The notes under the pieces were generated by a model. The model had not been told where the DNA came from and ran no database searches. It saw only the letters and a program-made list of their open reading frames with translations. From the NCBI GenBank assembly GCA_947630375.1, contig CANRHH010000004.1, positions 1 to 64,000 of the forward strand: a DNA stretch of 64,000 nt, written 5' to 3'. The position numbers were made by a program, and so were the translations under genes. Source of the DNA: an uncultured Oscillospiraceae bacterium (GTDB lineage Bacteria > Bacillota > Clostridia > Oscillospirales > Oscillospiraceae). Every line of letters starts with the position of its first letter. The stretch's first letter is position 1. This document shows, piece after piece, positions 8,898 to 16,459 of the stretch.

Positions 8898-9812
8898 TCA
8901 GCCCTTCACGGCGCCGGCCATCAGGCCGCCGCTGAAGTAACGCTGGAAGAAGGGGTACATGATCAGCAGAGGTACGCTGGAGATGATGATGGTGGAGTAC
9001 TTCAGCAGCTCGGCCAGACGGGCGCGCTCGGCGGCGGACTGCATATCCGCGATCATGCCGGACTCGGGCTGGCTCTGGATCAGGATGGCGCGCAGGACCA
9101 GCTGCAGGGGCTGCTTGGAGGCGCTGTTCAGATAGATCATGGCGTCAAAGTAGCTGTTCCACATACCCACGAAGCACCACATGGCGATGGTGGCGATGAT
9201 GGGGGTGCAGACGGGCAGCAGGATCTGGAAGAAGTAAGTCATCTCGTTGGCGCCGTCGATGGAGGCGGCCTCCTCCAGATCCCGGGGGATGCCCTGGTAG
9301 TAGGTACGGGCCACGATCATGTTCCACACGCTGAAGGCGCCGGGCACGATGATGGCCCAGATGGTGTCCAGCATGTGCAGGTTGCTGATCAGCAAGTAGG
9401 TGGGGATCAGGCCGCCGCCGAAGAACATGGTGATCATGAAGATCAGGTTGAAGAAGCCCTTGCCCTTGAAGTCCGCCCGGGACATGGGGTAGGCGGCCAG
9501 CAGGGTGACGATCACGGAGAGAATGGTGGAGGTGACGGAGTAGAGCAGGGCGTTGCCGAAGCCGACCCAGATCTGGGAGTTCTGCAGGACGCGCTGGTAC
9601 GCGGTCACGGTCCACTTGCTGAAGTCAAAGGTCAGGCCCTGGTTCTGCAGGGTGATGGGGTCAACGAAGGAGGCCAGGATGATATAGACCATAGGGACGA
9701 TGATGGCCACCATAAACAGGGCCAGGATGACATAGCAGATGACCAGCAGGACCTTGTCACCCGCAGGCTGGCGGGCAAACTCGCTCTTTTTCTTGGTTTT
9801 CACAGCTTCCAT
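8898..9812 (-). CDS. Carbohydrate ABC transporter permease, LplC/YtcP type
   Basis: This 304-residue inner-membrane permease has about six hydrophobic segments and the EAA-type cytoplasmic loop in DLEEAASIDGANEMTYFFQI that contacts the ATPase. The C-terminus RYFSGGLMAGAVKG is typical of this family. It sits 18 bases after the partner permease and 75 bases before the lipoprotein gene, and forms the membrane channel with the 9831 permease. Confidence 0.92.
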   Translation of the reverse strand: MEAVKTKKKSEFARQPAGDKVLLVICYVILALFMVAIIVPMVYIILASFVDPITLQNQGLTFDFSKWTVTAYQRVLQNSQIWVGFGNALLYSVTSTILSVIVTLLAAYPMSRADFKGKGFFNLIFMITMFFGGGLIPTYLLISNLHMLDTIWAIIVPGAFSVWNMIVARTYYQGIPRDLEEAASIDGANEMTYFFQILLPVCTPIIATIAMWCFVGMWNSYFDAMIYLNSASKQPLQLVLRAILIQSQPESGMIADMQSAAERARLAELLKYSTIIISSVPLLIMYPFFQRYFSGGLMAGAVKG

Positions 9813-9830
9813 TGTTCAGCTCCCCCTCTC

Positions 9831-10781
9831 TTAATAGATGCCCTTGCCGTCGTTGATCTTCTTGGCAAGAGAGTTCATGGAGATCAGCAGGATAACGTTG
9901 ATGACGGTGTTGAACAGGCCCACAGCGGTGGAAAAGCCGTAGTCGCCGTCGATCAGGCCCTTCTTGTACACGTAGGTGGAGATGATTTCGGAAGAGGCCA
10001 TGTTCAGGTCGGTCTGGAGGGCGTAAGCCTTTTCAAAGCCGACAGACATGATGTTGCCCACCTGCATGATGAACTGGATCATGACGGTGTCCTTGATGGC
10101 GGGCCACTCGACCACCTGGATCTGCTGGATGATGTTGGCGCCGTCGATAACGGCCGCTTCCTTCAGTTCCTTGCTGGCGTTGGACAGGGCCGCGGTGTAG
10201 ATGATGGAGCCCCAGCCTGCGCCCTGCCAGATACCGGAGGCAATGTAGATGGTCCGGAAGGCTTCAGGCATCGTCATCAGGTTCCAGTTGGTGCCCAGGA
10301 GCATGTTGATCATGCCGGTGGGAGAGAGCAGGATACGCACGATACCGCAGAGCACGATGACAGAGATGAAGTTGGGCATATACAGCACCAGCTGGATCTT
10401 CTGTTTGATGGAGGAGCTGAGGATGCGGTTGAGGAGGAAGGCCAGCAGGATGGGCGCCGGGAAGCCCCACAACAGGCCGTATACGCTCAGCTTCAGGGTG
10501 TTCATCAGGTAGCTCAGGAAGTCCGGGGACGACAGGAAACGGGTGAAATGCTGGAATCCGACCCATTGACTGCCCAAGATCCCACGGAAGGGGTTGTAGT
10601 TCTGGAAGGCGATCAGAACGCCGCCCATCGGTATGTAACGGAAGATGATCGTCAGCGCAAAGGCTGGCAGCATGAACAGCACATAAAGCTGCCAATGTTG
10701 ACGCAAATACACCAGCGTGTAGTGCATCTTGCTGTTCACATCTTTTTCTTTTTTTGCAGCGACTGCCGCAGGTCTGCTCAT
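9831..10781 (-). CDS. Carbohydrate ABC transporter permease, LplB/YteP type
   Basis: The 316-residue permease carries an N-terminal cytoplasmic tail, then about six transmembrane segments and an EAA loop (KELKEAAVIDGANIIQQIQ). ATG 10781 is chosen because AAAGGAGG lies seven bases upstream; a longer reading to 10892 would extend across the promoter at 10864-10892. It is the first gene of the importer operon and is transcribed divergently from the LacI-type regulator. Confidence 0.92.
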   Translation of the reverse strand: MSRPAAVAAKKEKDVNSKMHYTLVYLRQHWQLYVLFMLPAFALTIIFRYIPMGGVLIAFQNYNPFRGILGSQWVGFQHFTRFLSSPDFLSYLMNTLKLSVYGLLWGFPAPILLAFLLNRILSSSIKQKIQLVLYMPNFISVIVLCGIVRILLSPTGMINMLLGTNWNLMTMPEAFRTIYIASGIWQGAGWGSIIYTAALSNASKELKEAAVIDGANIIQQIQVVEWPAIKDTVMIQFIMQVGNIMSVGFEKAYALQTDLNMASSEIISTYVYKKGLIDGDYGFSTAVGLFNTVINVILLISMNSLAKKINDGKGIY

Positions 10782-10863
10782 AGTATTCCTCCTTTTTAAT
10801 CCCCTGAGAATTGAAAACTTCATCTGTTGCGTGCGGAGTATTTTGCAGAAATTTTCGAACGTA

Positions 10864-10892
10864 ATTTTACTATTTTGTGAAAAGGAAGTCAA
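10864..10892 (-). promoter_or_regulatory. Sigma-A promoter of the sugar importer operon
   Basis: On the minus strand TTGACT (10892-10887) and TAAAAT (10869-10864) are spaced 17 bases apart, leaving a leader of about 75 bases before the LplB-type permease ATG. Confidence 0.75.
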
Positions 10893-10901
10893 TATAATTA
10901 T

Positions 10902-11093
10902 TTACATTTGCACGTTATTTCGATGCTTTGCACAGATTTGACCCTGTGTTTTTGGTAGTTTTGAAGAAAATCCTTCCGGACAAGGGGTGAAAAAATCCAG
11001 ATGCTTCCAATTTTATGCCCAATACAGAGCGTATAATATGCACAAAATGGCAAATTTGCACATAAAACAGAGGTAAAAACTTACATTTGCACC
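10902..11093. repeat. Cluster of TTTGCAC-type direct repeats in the divergent promoter region
   Basis: Five similar nine-base sites point the same way: ATTTGCACG (10906-10914), CTTTGCACA (10926-10934), ATATGCACA (11036-11044), ATTTGCACA (11054-11062) and ATTTGCACC (11085-11093). The 12-mer TTACATTTGCAC occurs exactly twice (10902-10913 and 11081-11092). They lie between the importer promoter and the regulator promoter and account for most of the 10782-11197 gene-free stretch. They are candidate regulator sites, although LacI-family proteins normally prefer palindromes. Confidence 0.6.
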
Positions 11094-11126
11094 ATACCGG
11101 GTCACGCCGCAAAAAATGACAGAGAT

Positions 11127-11156
11127 TTGACAGCTGCCGCACCCTTATGATACTAT
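11127..11156 (+). promoter_or_regulatory. Sigma-A promoter of the LacI-type regulator gene
   Basis: TTGACA (11127-11132) is followed after 18 bases by TACTAT (11151-11156); a TATAAT string overlaps it at 11154-11159. The start codon is about 40 bases further on. Confidence 0.65.
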
Positions 11157-11197
11157 AATAACACCATGACGCTGTGCCGGCAGAAGGAGCAAAACGC

Positions 11198-12226
11198 ATG
11201 AAAAAAGTTACCATTCAGGACATTGCGGACTCTCTGGGCCTTTCCAGGAACACCGTGTCCAAGGCCATCAACAACAGCGGCGGCCTGGCGGACGCCACCC
11301 GGGAGAGGATCCTGCAAAAGGCGGTGGAGATGGGGTACAAGCAGTTCTCCTATGTGGCGGCCCACTCCGCGCTCTTCCCCGGCGGGCCGGACCCTGAGGA
11401 GCACGGGGAGATCGCCCTGCTCACGACCCACAATCTGCTCCGCTGGACCAACCATTTTGCCGTGCCCACGGTGGACCGGCTCAAGGTGGAGCTGGCCCAA
11501 TTGGGCTACGCGCTGACCTTATACAGGGTGGAGCAGGAGGACATGCGCCGCCGGAGCCTTCCGGCCGCCTTTGACAGGGAAAAGGCCGCTGGGATCGTCT
11601 GCATCGAGATCTTTGATCTGGACTACGCCAGGGAGATCTGCGGCCTGGGCCTGCCCACCCTCTTTATCGACGGGCCCCACAAGGGCAGGGGCGAGCCGCT
11701 GCCGGCGGATCAGTTATATATGGAGAATGTCAGCGGCATTACGCTGCTGGTGAACGACATGCTTGCCGGAGGCAGGCGAAAGATCGGTTTTATCGGCGAC
11801 TATGAGCACTGCCAGTCCTTTTTTGAGCGGTATATGGCCTTTCGCGGCGCCATGCTGCTCGCCGGAGCGCCGGTGGACGAGAGATTTATCATAAAGCGCA
11901 ACGAGGGGACCGGCCCGGCGCTCGCCGCGCTGGACGAGCTGCCGGAGCTGTTCATCTGCGCCAATGACTTTGTCGCGGCCGACGTTCTGCAGGCGCTCGG
12001 CAAGCTGGGGATATCCGTCCCGGGGGACGTGCTGCTCAGCGGCTTTGACGATTCCCCGGAATCCCGCATCATGACCCCGGCGCTGACCACGGTCCATATC
12101 CATACCCAGATCATGGCTTATACCGCCGCGGACCTGCTGATCAGCCGCATCGAGGAGCCGGAGCTGGATTACCGGACGGTCTATACCCAGGCGGATCTGA
12201 TCTACCGGGACTCCACCAAGTTTTAA
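11198..12226 (+). CDS. LacI-family transcriptional regulator of the fructoside locus
   Basis: The 342-residue protein starts with a LacI helix-turn-helix (VTIQDIADSLGLSRNTVSKAI) and hinge helix, followed by a periplasmic-binding-protein-like effector domain that ends with the family pattern LSGFDDSPESRIMTPALTTV. It should bind DNA as a dimer and respond to a sugar. It is divergent from the importer operon and heads a three-gene unit with the YesL-like gene and its partner. ATG 11198 is preceded by AGAAGGAGC; an upstream GTG at 11174 has no ribosome site. Confidence 0.92.
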   Translation: MKKVTIQDIADSLGLSRNTVSKAINNSGGLADATRERILQKAVEMGYKQFSYVAAHSALFPGGPDPEEHGEIALLTTHNLLRWTNHFAVPTVDRLKVELAQLGYALTLYRVEQEDMRRRSLPAAFDREKAAGIVCIEIFDLDYAREICGLGLPTLFIDGPHKGRGEPLPADQLYMENVSGITLLVNDMLAGGRRKIGFIGDYEHCQSFFERYMAFRGAMLLAGAPVDERFIIKRNEGTGPALAALDELPELFICANDFVAADVLQALGKLGISVPGDVLLSGFDDSPESRIMTPALTTVHIHTQIMAYTAADLLISRIEEPELDYRTVYTQADLIYRDSTKF

Positions 12227-12238
12227 GGGGGTTTCAGG

Positions 12239-12898
12239 ATGAATTTTCTCTCCTATGACAGCAAATTCGGCCAGTTTTTCACCAAATTCTTTGAGGGCTG
12301 CTATCTGAACCTGCTCTGGTTTATCTGCTCTCTCCCCATCTTTACTTTAGGCGCCGCCAGCACGGCGCTGTACTACGTGACGCTGAAGGTGGCCCGGGGG
12401 GAGGAGAGCTCCTCCATCACGAGGATGTTTTTCCGCTCCTTTAAGGAAAATTTCCGGCAGGCCACGGTGCTGTGGCTGATCCTGCTGGCCGTGGGGCTGC
12501 TGCTGGCCGGGGACGGCTATGTCCTCTACCATCTGCGGGCCTCGGCCGCCGGGGCCCTGGCGGTGTTCTGGACCCTGATGCTGGCCTTGCTCATCGTGGC
12601 GGCCATCGCTTATGTCATCGTGCTCTTCTATGTCTTTCCCCTGGTGGCCAGCGTCTCCAACACCAACTTCGCCATGCTGAAGTTCTCCCTGCTCATCGGC
12701 CTGCGCTATCTGTTCTGCACGATTTTGATCTTCGGCGTCTACTTTGCCATGCTGGTGGTCATTGTCCGGCTTTTCAGCCCCGCCGTGATCTTCGGCCAGG
12801 GGATGTGCGCCATGATCATCTCCCATTTCCTGTACCGGATCATCGACCAGTGCTCCTATGAGCCGGAGGAGGCCGAAGAGGGCGGTGACGGCACATGA
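12239..12898 (+). CDS. YesL-family (DUF624) membrane protein
   Basis: This protein has 219 residues with about five hydrophobic segments; the opening NFLSYDSKFGQFFTKFFEGCYLNLLWFICSLP is split here only by position (residues 2-33) and is typical of YesL/DUF624. The family is regularly found beside LplABC-type oligosaccharide importers and is presumed to assist transport, but its mechanism is unknown. It follows the LacI-type gene by 12 bases with an AAGGGGG ribosome site and overlaps the next gene by four bases (ATGA). Confidence 0.85.
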   Translation: MNFLSYDSKFGQFFTKFFEGCYLNLLWFICSLPIFTLGAASTALYYVTLKVARGEESSSITRMFFRSFKENFRQATVLWLILLAVGLLLAGDGYVLYHLRASAAGALAVFWTLMLALLIVAAIAYVIVLFYVFPLVASVSNTNFAMLKFSLLIGLRYLFCTILIFGVYFAMLVVIVRLFSPAVIFGQGMCAMIISHFLYRIIDQCSYEPEEAEEGGDGT

Positions 12899-13629
12899 AG
12901 CTGTCCCCCCAGGAAAAAGCCGAGCACCGGGCCGCTTTCCGGCAGATGACGCCGGCCAAGAAGCTGGACCATATCTTTACCTATTATAAGATCCCCATCG
13001 CCGTCGCCCTGTTTCTGCTGATTTTTGTAGGCGACATGGTGTACCGGCAGGTGACAAGGAAGGAGCCGCTGGTGTACCTGGCCATTACCAATATCTCCGT
13101 GGGGGAGGAGCTGGAAACGGCCCTGACGGAGGGCTTTGTCGCCTATACCGGGGCCGCGCCGAAAAAGAACGAGGTCCCGGTCTACCGGCAGCTCTATCTG
13201 TCCCGGGACCCCGGCTCGGAGAACCATCAGTACGCCTATGCCTCCCGGCTGAAGCTGATGGCCTCCATCCAGGCCCAGGAGTTGGACCTGGTGCTGATGA
13301 ACCGGGAGTCTTACGATTACCTCTCCCAGGAAGGGTATCTGTACGATCTCCCCTCCGTTCTGCCCCAGGACGGCGCCCTGTCCCGGCGGCTGGAGCCCTA
13401 TCTGCGGGAGAACACCGTCATTTTGGAGGACAATTCCATTGAGTATAATCTCAACGAGGCGGAGACCTACGAGGCCGTCACCGCCCAGGCGGTAAACGGC
13501 GTGGAGGTCTCCTCCCTGCCCCTGTTCCGGGACGCCGGCTTTTCCGACGCCGTCTATTTAGGCGTTATCGGCAACAGCCCCTGCCTCCCCGCGGTGTTCA
13601 GCTACCTGGAATACCTGCTCGGCGCATAG
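12895..13629 (+). CDS. Conserved membrane-anchored protein of YesL operons, function unknown
   Basis: This 244-residue protein has a charged cytoplasmic N-terminus (about 1-34), one transmembrane helix (about 35-55) and a roughly 190-residue extracytoplasmic domain containing YAYASRLKLMASIQAQELDLVLMNRESYDYL and a C-terminal SDAVYLGVIGNSP stretch. The extracellular part reads like a small solute-binding fold, which is an impression and not a family match. The four-base overlap with the YesL-like gene implies a shared complex. It could be a membrane-tethered sensor or accessory subunit of the sugar importer. Confidence 0.7.
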   Translation: MKLSPQEKAEHRAAFRQMTPAKKLDHIFTYYKIPIAVALFLLIFVGDMVYRQVTRKEPLVYLAITNISVGEELETALTEGFVAYTGAAPKKNEVPVYRQLYLSRDPGSENHQYAYASRLKLMASIQAQELDLVLMNRESYDYLSQEGYLYDLPSVLPQDGALSRRLEPYLRENTVILEDNSIEYNLNEAETYEAVTAQAVNGVEVSSLPLFRDAGFSDAVYLGVIGNSPCLPAVFSYLEYLLGA

Positions 13630-13665
13630 GCGGCGGGAGGCCCCGTATAAAGAACCGGGATCAAA

Positions 13666-13701
13666 ATGACAACGCCCTGCCTTTCGGCAGGGCGTTGTCA
13701 T
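13666..13701. terminator. Sixteen-bp hairpin after the LacI/YesL operon
   Basis: A perfect 16-bp stem (13666-13681 / 13686-13701) with loop TTTC lies 37 bases past the last stop. The plus-strand U-tract is weak; the minus strand reads CATTTTG after the stem. It most likely ends the LacI-YesL unit. Confidence 0.6.
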
Positions 13702-13802
13702 AGCGTTGTCCACATTTTCGCGGCAAATGGAAAGGCATGGCCCGGGCAGAAAACAGCAGCCCGCGTTTTTTCAAAATCATTTTTTTGGGGTCTTCTCAAA
13801 AT

Positions 13803-13845
13803 CGGTCAACGGAACTACAATTACTTCGACCGGACGGTCAACGGA
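13803..13845. promoter_or_regulatory. Candidate TetR operator region
   Basis: CGGTCAACGGA occurs twice in direct orientation (13803-13813, 13835-13845). The second copy forms the inverted repeat GACCG-GA-CGGTC (13828-13839), a typical TetR-type operator, just before the ribosome site of the TetR-like gene. Autoregulation of the exporter operon is the simplest reading. Confidence 0.6.
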
Positions 13846-13853
13846 GGTGGACC

Positions 13854-14474
13854 ATGAACGAGAAATTCTTTTCCCTGCCGCAGGACAGGCAGCAAGCGAT
13901 CCTCAATGCGGGGTTTCGTGTATTCTCTCAAAATTCTTATAAAAACAGCCCTATGAGCGAGATAGCGGCAGAGGCGGGGATCAGCAAATCGTTGCTTTTT
14001 CACTACTTCAGAAACAAAAAGGAGCTGTATCTCTTCCTGTGGGACAAATGCGCCGAGATGACCATCGAGATCCTGACCCGGTATGGGTGCTACGGGCAGG
14101 AGGAACTTTTCGCGTGTATGGAGCGGGGGATGAGGGCAAAAATGGAGATTATCCGCCAGTTTCCCAATATGGCCAATTTTACAATCCGGGCCTTTTATGA
14201 AAAGGACACAGAGATCAGCGCTGCCGTTCAGGAGAGCTATCACAAATATTTCAACCTGAAAGCGGACGGAACGCGCATGAACCTGGACCCGGCGCAGTTT
14301 ATCCCAGGTCTGGATATTCCCATGATGTATCAGGAGATGTATTGGGCCTCTGAGGGATACCTCTGGGAGATGGTACAGCGCGGGGATGTGGATATGGAAA
14401 AGATGGAACGGGACTTTACCGGGCTCATAGCGTTTTGGAAGAGTATCTATCTTAGAAAGCAGGAAACGCCATGA
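13854..14474 (+). CDS. TetR/AcrR-family transcriptional regulator
   Basis: The protein has 206 residues: an N-terminal helix-turn-helix (RVFSQNSYKNSPMSEIAAEAGISKSLLFHYF spans about residues 21-51) and a C-terminal ligand domain. ATG 13854 follows ACGGAGG by eight bases; the longer reading from 13737 would cross the operator repeats. It overlaps the ABC ATPase gene by ATGA and therefore likely represses this exporter operon. Base composition here is visibly less GC-rich than the flanking loci, suggesting acquisition. Confidence 0.9.
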   Translation: MNEKFFSLPQDRQQAILNAGFRVFSQNSYKNSPMSEIAAEAGISKSLLFHYFRNKKELYLFLWDKCAEMTIEILTRYGCYGQEELFACMERGMRAKMEIIRQFPNMANFTIRAFYEKDTEISAAVQESYHKYFNLKADGTRMNLDPAQFIPGLDIPMMYQEMYWASEGYLWEMVQRGDVDMEKMERDFTGLIAFWKSIYLRKQETP

Positions 14475-15349
14475 ACGCCATTCAAATCCATGATCTGACG
14501 AAATATTATGGAAAGACCCGGGGCGTTGAACATATCGACCTGACGGTCCAGCCGGGGGATTTCTATGGCTTCATCGGGCCCAACGGCGCGGGCAAATCCA
14601 CCACGATCCGCATATTGCTGGGTCTGATCCGTCCCAGCGGAGGCGGAGCGCAAATTTTTGGGCTGGACACGGGAAAGGAACGGGAAAAGATCCTGGGCCG
14701 GGTGGGGTACTTGCCCTCGGAGGTCTCCTTCTATCCGGGGATGCGGGTAAAGGAACTACTGAAACTGTCCGCCGATCTGCACCGGCGCGACTGCGGGAAA
14801 AGGAGCGAGCTTTTATGCGAGCGGCTGCAGCTTGACACGACGCGAAAGGCAGAGGAGCTTTCTCTTGGAAACCGCAAGAAGACCGCCATTGTATGCGCCT
14901 TGCAGCATGAGCCGGAGCTGCTCATTTTTGACGAACCGACGAGCGGACTTGACCCGCTGATGCAGAAAGAGCTCTTCGAGATCCTTAGGGAGAGAAACAA
15001 AGAAGGAGCGACCGTCTTTCTGTCAAGCCATATACTGACCGAGATCCAACATAACTGTACGGATGCCGCCATGATCAAGGATGGAGCGATCCTTGCCAGC
15101 GGCCCAGTGGCGGAGCTTTCAAGAACGGGAACCAAACGGATCCGCGTCCGCGGGTCTGTTGACTGCGGCTCTCTTGCCGGCGTGAAAGACCTGCACGGTA
15201 CGCCGAAGGGCGTTGATTTTCTTTACAGCGGGGATATGAACGCGCTGCTGCAGACGCTCTCAAAGGGGGACATTCAGGACATCACCGTCACGGAACCGGA
15301 TCTGGAGGAGGTCTTTCTCCACTATTTTGAGCGAGGCGATGCGATATGA
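14471..15349 (+). CDS. ABC transporter ATP-binding protein (drug/bacitracin-export type)
   Basis: This 292-residue ATPase has Walker A GPNGAGKST (about 38-46), the signature LSLGNRKK, Walker B LLIFDEPTSGLD and a switch histidine in LSSHILTEIQ. A C-terminal extension of about 70 residues is typical of BcrA/CcmA-type exporters. It drives the permease encoded next, whose start overlaps its stop (ATGA). Operon logic (TetR, ATPase, ABC-2 permease) points to efflux of an antimicrobial or membrane-active compound; the substrate is unknown. Confidence 0.92.
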   Translation: MNAIQIHDLTKYYGKTRGVEHIDLTVQPGDFYGFIGPNGAGKSTTIRILLGLIRPSGGGAQIFGLDTGKEREKILGRVGYLPSEVSFYPGMRVKELLKLSADLHRRDCGKRSELLCERLQLDTTRKAEELSLGNRKKTAIVCALQHEPELLIFDEPTSGLDPLMQKELFEILRERNKEGATVFLSSHILTEIQHNCTDAAMIKDGAILASGPVAELSRTGTKRIRVRGSVDCGSLAGVKDLHGTPKGVDFLYSGDMNALLQTLSKGDIQDITVTEPDLEEVFLHYFERGDAI

Positions 15350-16131
15350 CCATTATAAAGCAGGAACTCCGGCAGGGAAAAGCGTCCCTCCTGATATGGA
15401 CAGCGGCCATCGGGTTTTTACTCATGATCTGTATCTTTATATTCCCTGAGATCCGTGGAGATATGGATGCCATGGGGGAATTGTTTGCCTCTATGGGCAG
15501 CTTTACGGCCGCTTTCAGCATGGACCGATTGAACATCGGAACGATGATCGGTTTTTACTCCATCGAGTGCGGGAACATTCTCGGGCTTGGCGGCGCATTC
15601 TTCGCCGCGTTTGCAGGGGTGTCTATCCTTTCAAAAGAGGAAAAAGATAAAACAGCGGAGTTTCTGCTGACCCATCCCGTCTCAAGAGCGCGTGTTGTCA
15701 CAGAAAAACTGGCGGCATTGCTGATGGAGATCACAGCGATGAATCTGACGATCCTTGCTCTCTCTCTGCTGTCGATGCGGCTGATCGGAGAGAGCATTCC
15801 CTGGAAAGAAGTCATGCTGCTGCATGGGGCCTATTTTCTGCTGCAACTTGAACTTGCAGGGGTTTGCTTTGGAATATCCGCCTTCCTGCGCCGCAGCGGC
15901 GCCGGGATCGGGTTAGGGTTGGCGGCCATGCTGTACTTCCTGAATCTGATCGCCAACATGACAGATCACACGAAGTTTTTGAAATGCATCACCCCCTTTG
16001 GCTATTGCGAGGGCGCGGATATCCTTGACAAAGGGAGGCTGCATACAGGATATATCGCAGTCGGGATGCTGTTTGCCTGTCTTGGCATTGCGGCCGCATA
16101 TTGGGAATATGCCAGAAAGGACATGCATTGA
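15346..16131 (+). CDS. ABC-2-type transporter permease
   Basis: This 261-residue membrane protein has about six hydrophobic segments, including an N-terminal anchor (LLIWTAAIGFLLMICIFIF) and a FAGVSILSKEEKDKTAEFLLTHPVSR region (about residues 86-111). That last pattern is characteristic of ABC-2 exporters that work with BcrA-like ATPases. It is the last gene of the TetR-ATPase-permease operon. Confidence 0.88.
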   Translation: MTIIKQELRQGKASLLIWTAAIGFLLMICIFIFPEIRGDMDAMGELFASMGSFTAAFSMDRLNIGTMIGFYSIECGNILGLGGAFFAAFAGVSILSKEEKDKTAEFLLTHPVSRARVVTEKLAALLMEITAMNLTILALSLLSMRLIGESIPWKEVMLLHGAYFLLQLELAGVCFGISAFLRRSGAGIGLGLAAMLYFLNLIANMTDHTKFLKCITPFGYCEGADILDKGRLHTGYIAVGMLFACLGIAAAYWEYARKDMH

Positions 16132-16190
16132 TCTGCTCCCAGGTCCCCATGAAAGCCATATCATCAGATAGATCTTTGCATGGGGCGAGT

Positions 16191-16279
16191 TTGAGAGGGG
16201 ATGGGCTTCCCCTCTCAACAAATTGAGCGAAGCGGCGGCACCAGGAACGGCCGCCCGAGAGGGCGGCCGTTCCTGGTGC
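16191..16279. terminator. Two strong tandem hairpins between exporter operon and recombinase remnant
   Basis: Hairpin one has an 11-bp stem (16191-16201 / 16208-16218). Hairpin two has a perfect 19-bp GC-rich stem (16238-16256 / 16261-16279) with loop GAGA. Neither has a proper U-tract. The second sits exactly where recombinase homology is lost, so it may be a junction or end structure of the decayed element. Nothing else is recognisable in 16132-16280. Confidence 0.5.
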
Positions 16280-16459
16280 AGTTGAGCAATCCAAATCCGA
16301 ACCGGTTTTCTGTTCTGCCAGAGCCGCGTTGAGCCCGGCAAAGGTGACGGTCGTTGTGCCGTTCTTTTCGGCAAAGGCGGTACACTCTCTGGTCTGGCCC
16401 TCGATGCTCTCCTCCCGCTGGTTGTCGGAGGAATAGCGGGCATAGAGTACGGCGGTCAT
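16280..16459 (-). pseudogene. Serine recombinase, N-terminal stub only
   Basis: The reading frame from ATG 16459 starts like a large serine recombinase (MTAVLYARYSSDNQREESIE), including the catalytic serine in the YARYSSDNQ motif. Recognisable similarity ends after about 35 residues at FAEKNG, and the frame then runs through unrelated sequence and the 16238-16279 hairpin. The DNA-binding and zinc-ribbon parts of a roughly 500-residue enzyme are missing, so it is inactive. Its start overlaps the stop of the BRO-N gene by four bases, showing the two were once one unit. Confidence 0.75.

Noticed and set aside
7377-10799. A 1140-residue open frame on the plus strand opposite the ABC importer genes
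   Set aside because: It is the antisense of three genes with clear family motifs, is made of low-information His/Gly/Val/Gln repeats, and reflects GC-rich codon bias. Similar long antisense frames at 1741-3927, 20776-22491, 32818-34908, 49779-51491 and 61760-63451 were rejected for the same reason.
15989-16459. A 156-residue intact recombinase-like gene
   Set aside because: Only the first 35 or so residues resemble a serine recombinase; the remainder crosses hairpins and the end of the ABC permease gene in antisense. It was annotated as a stub.
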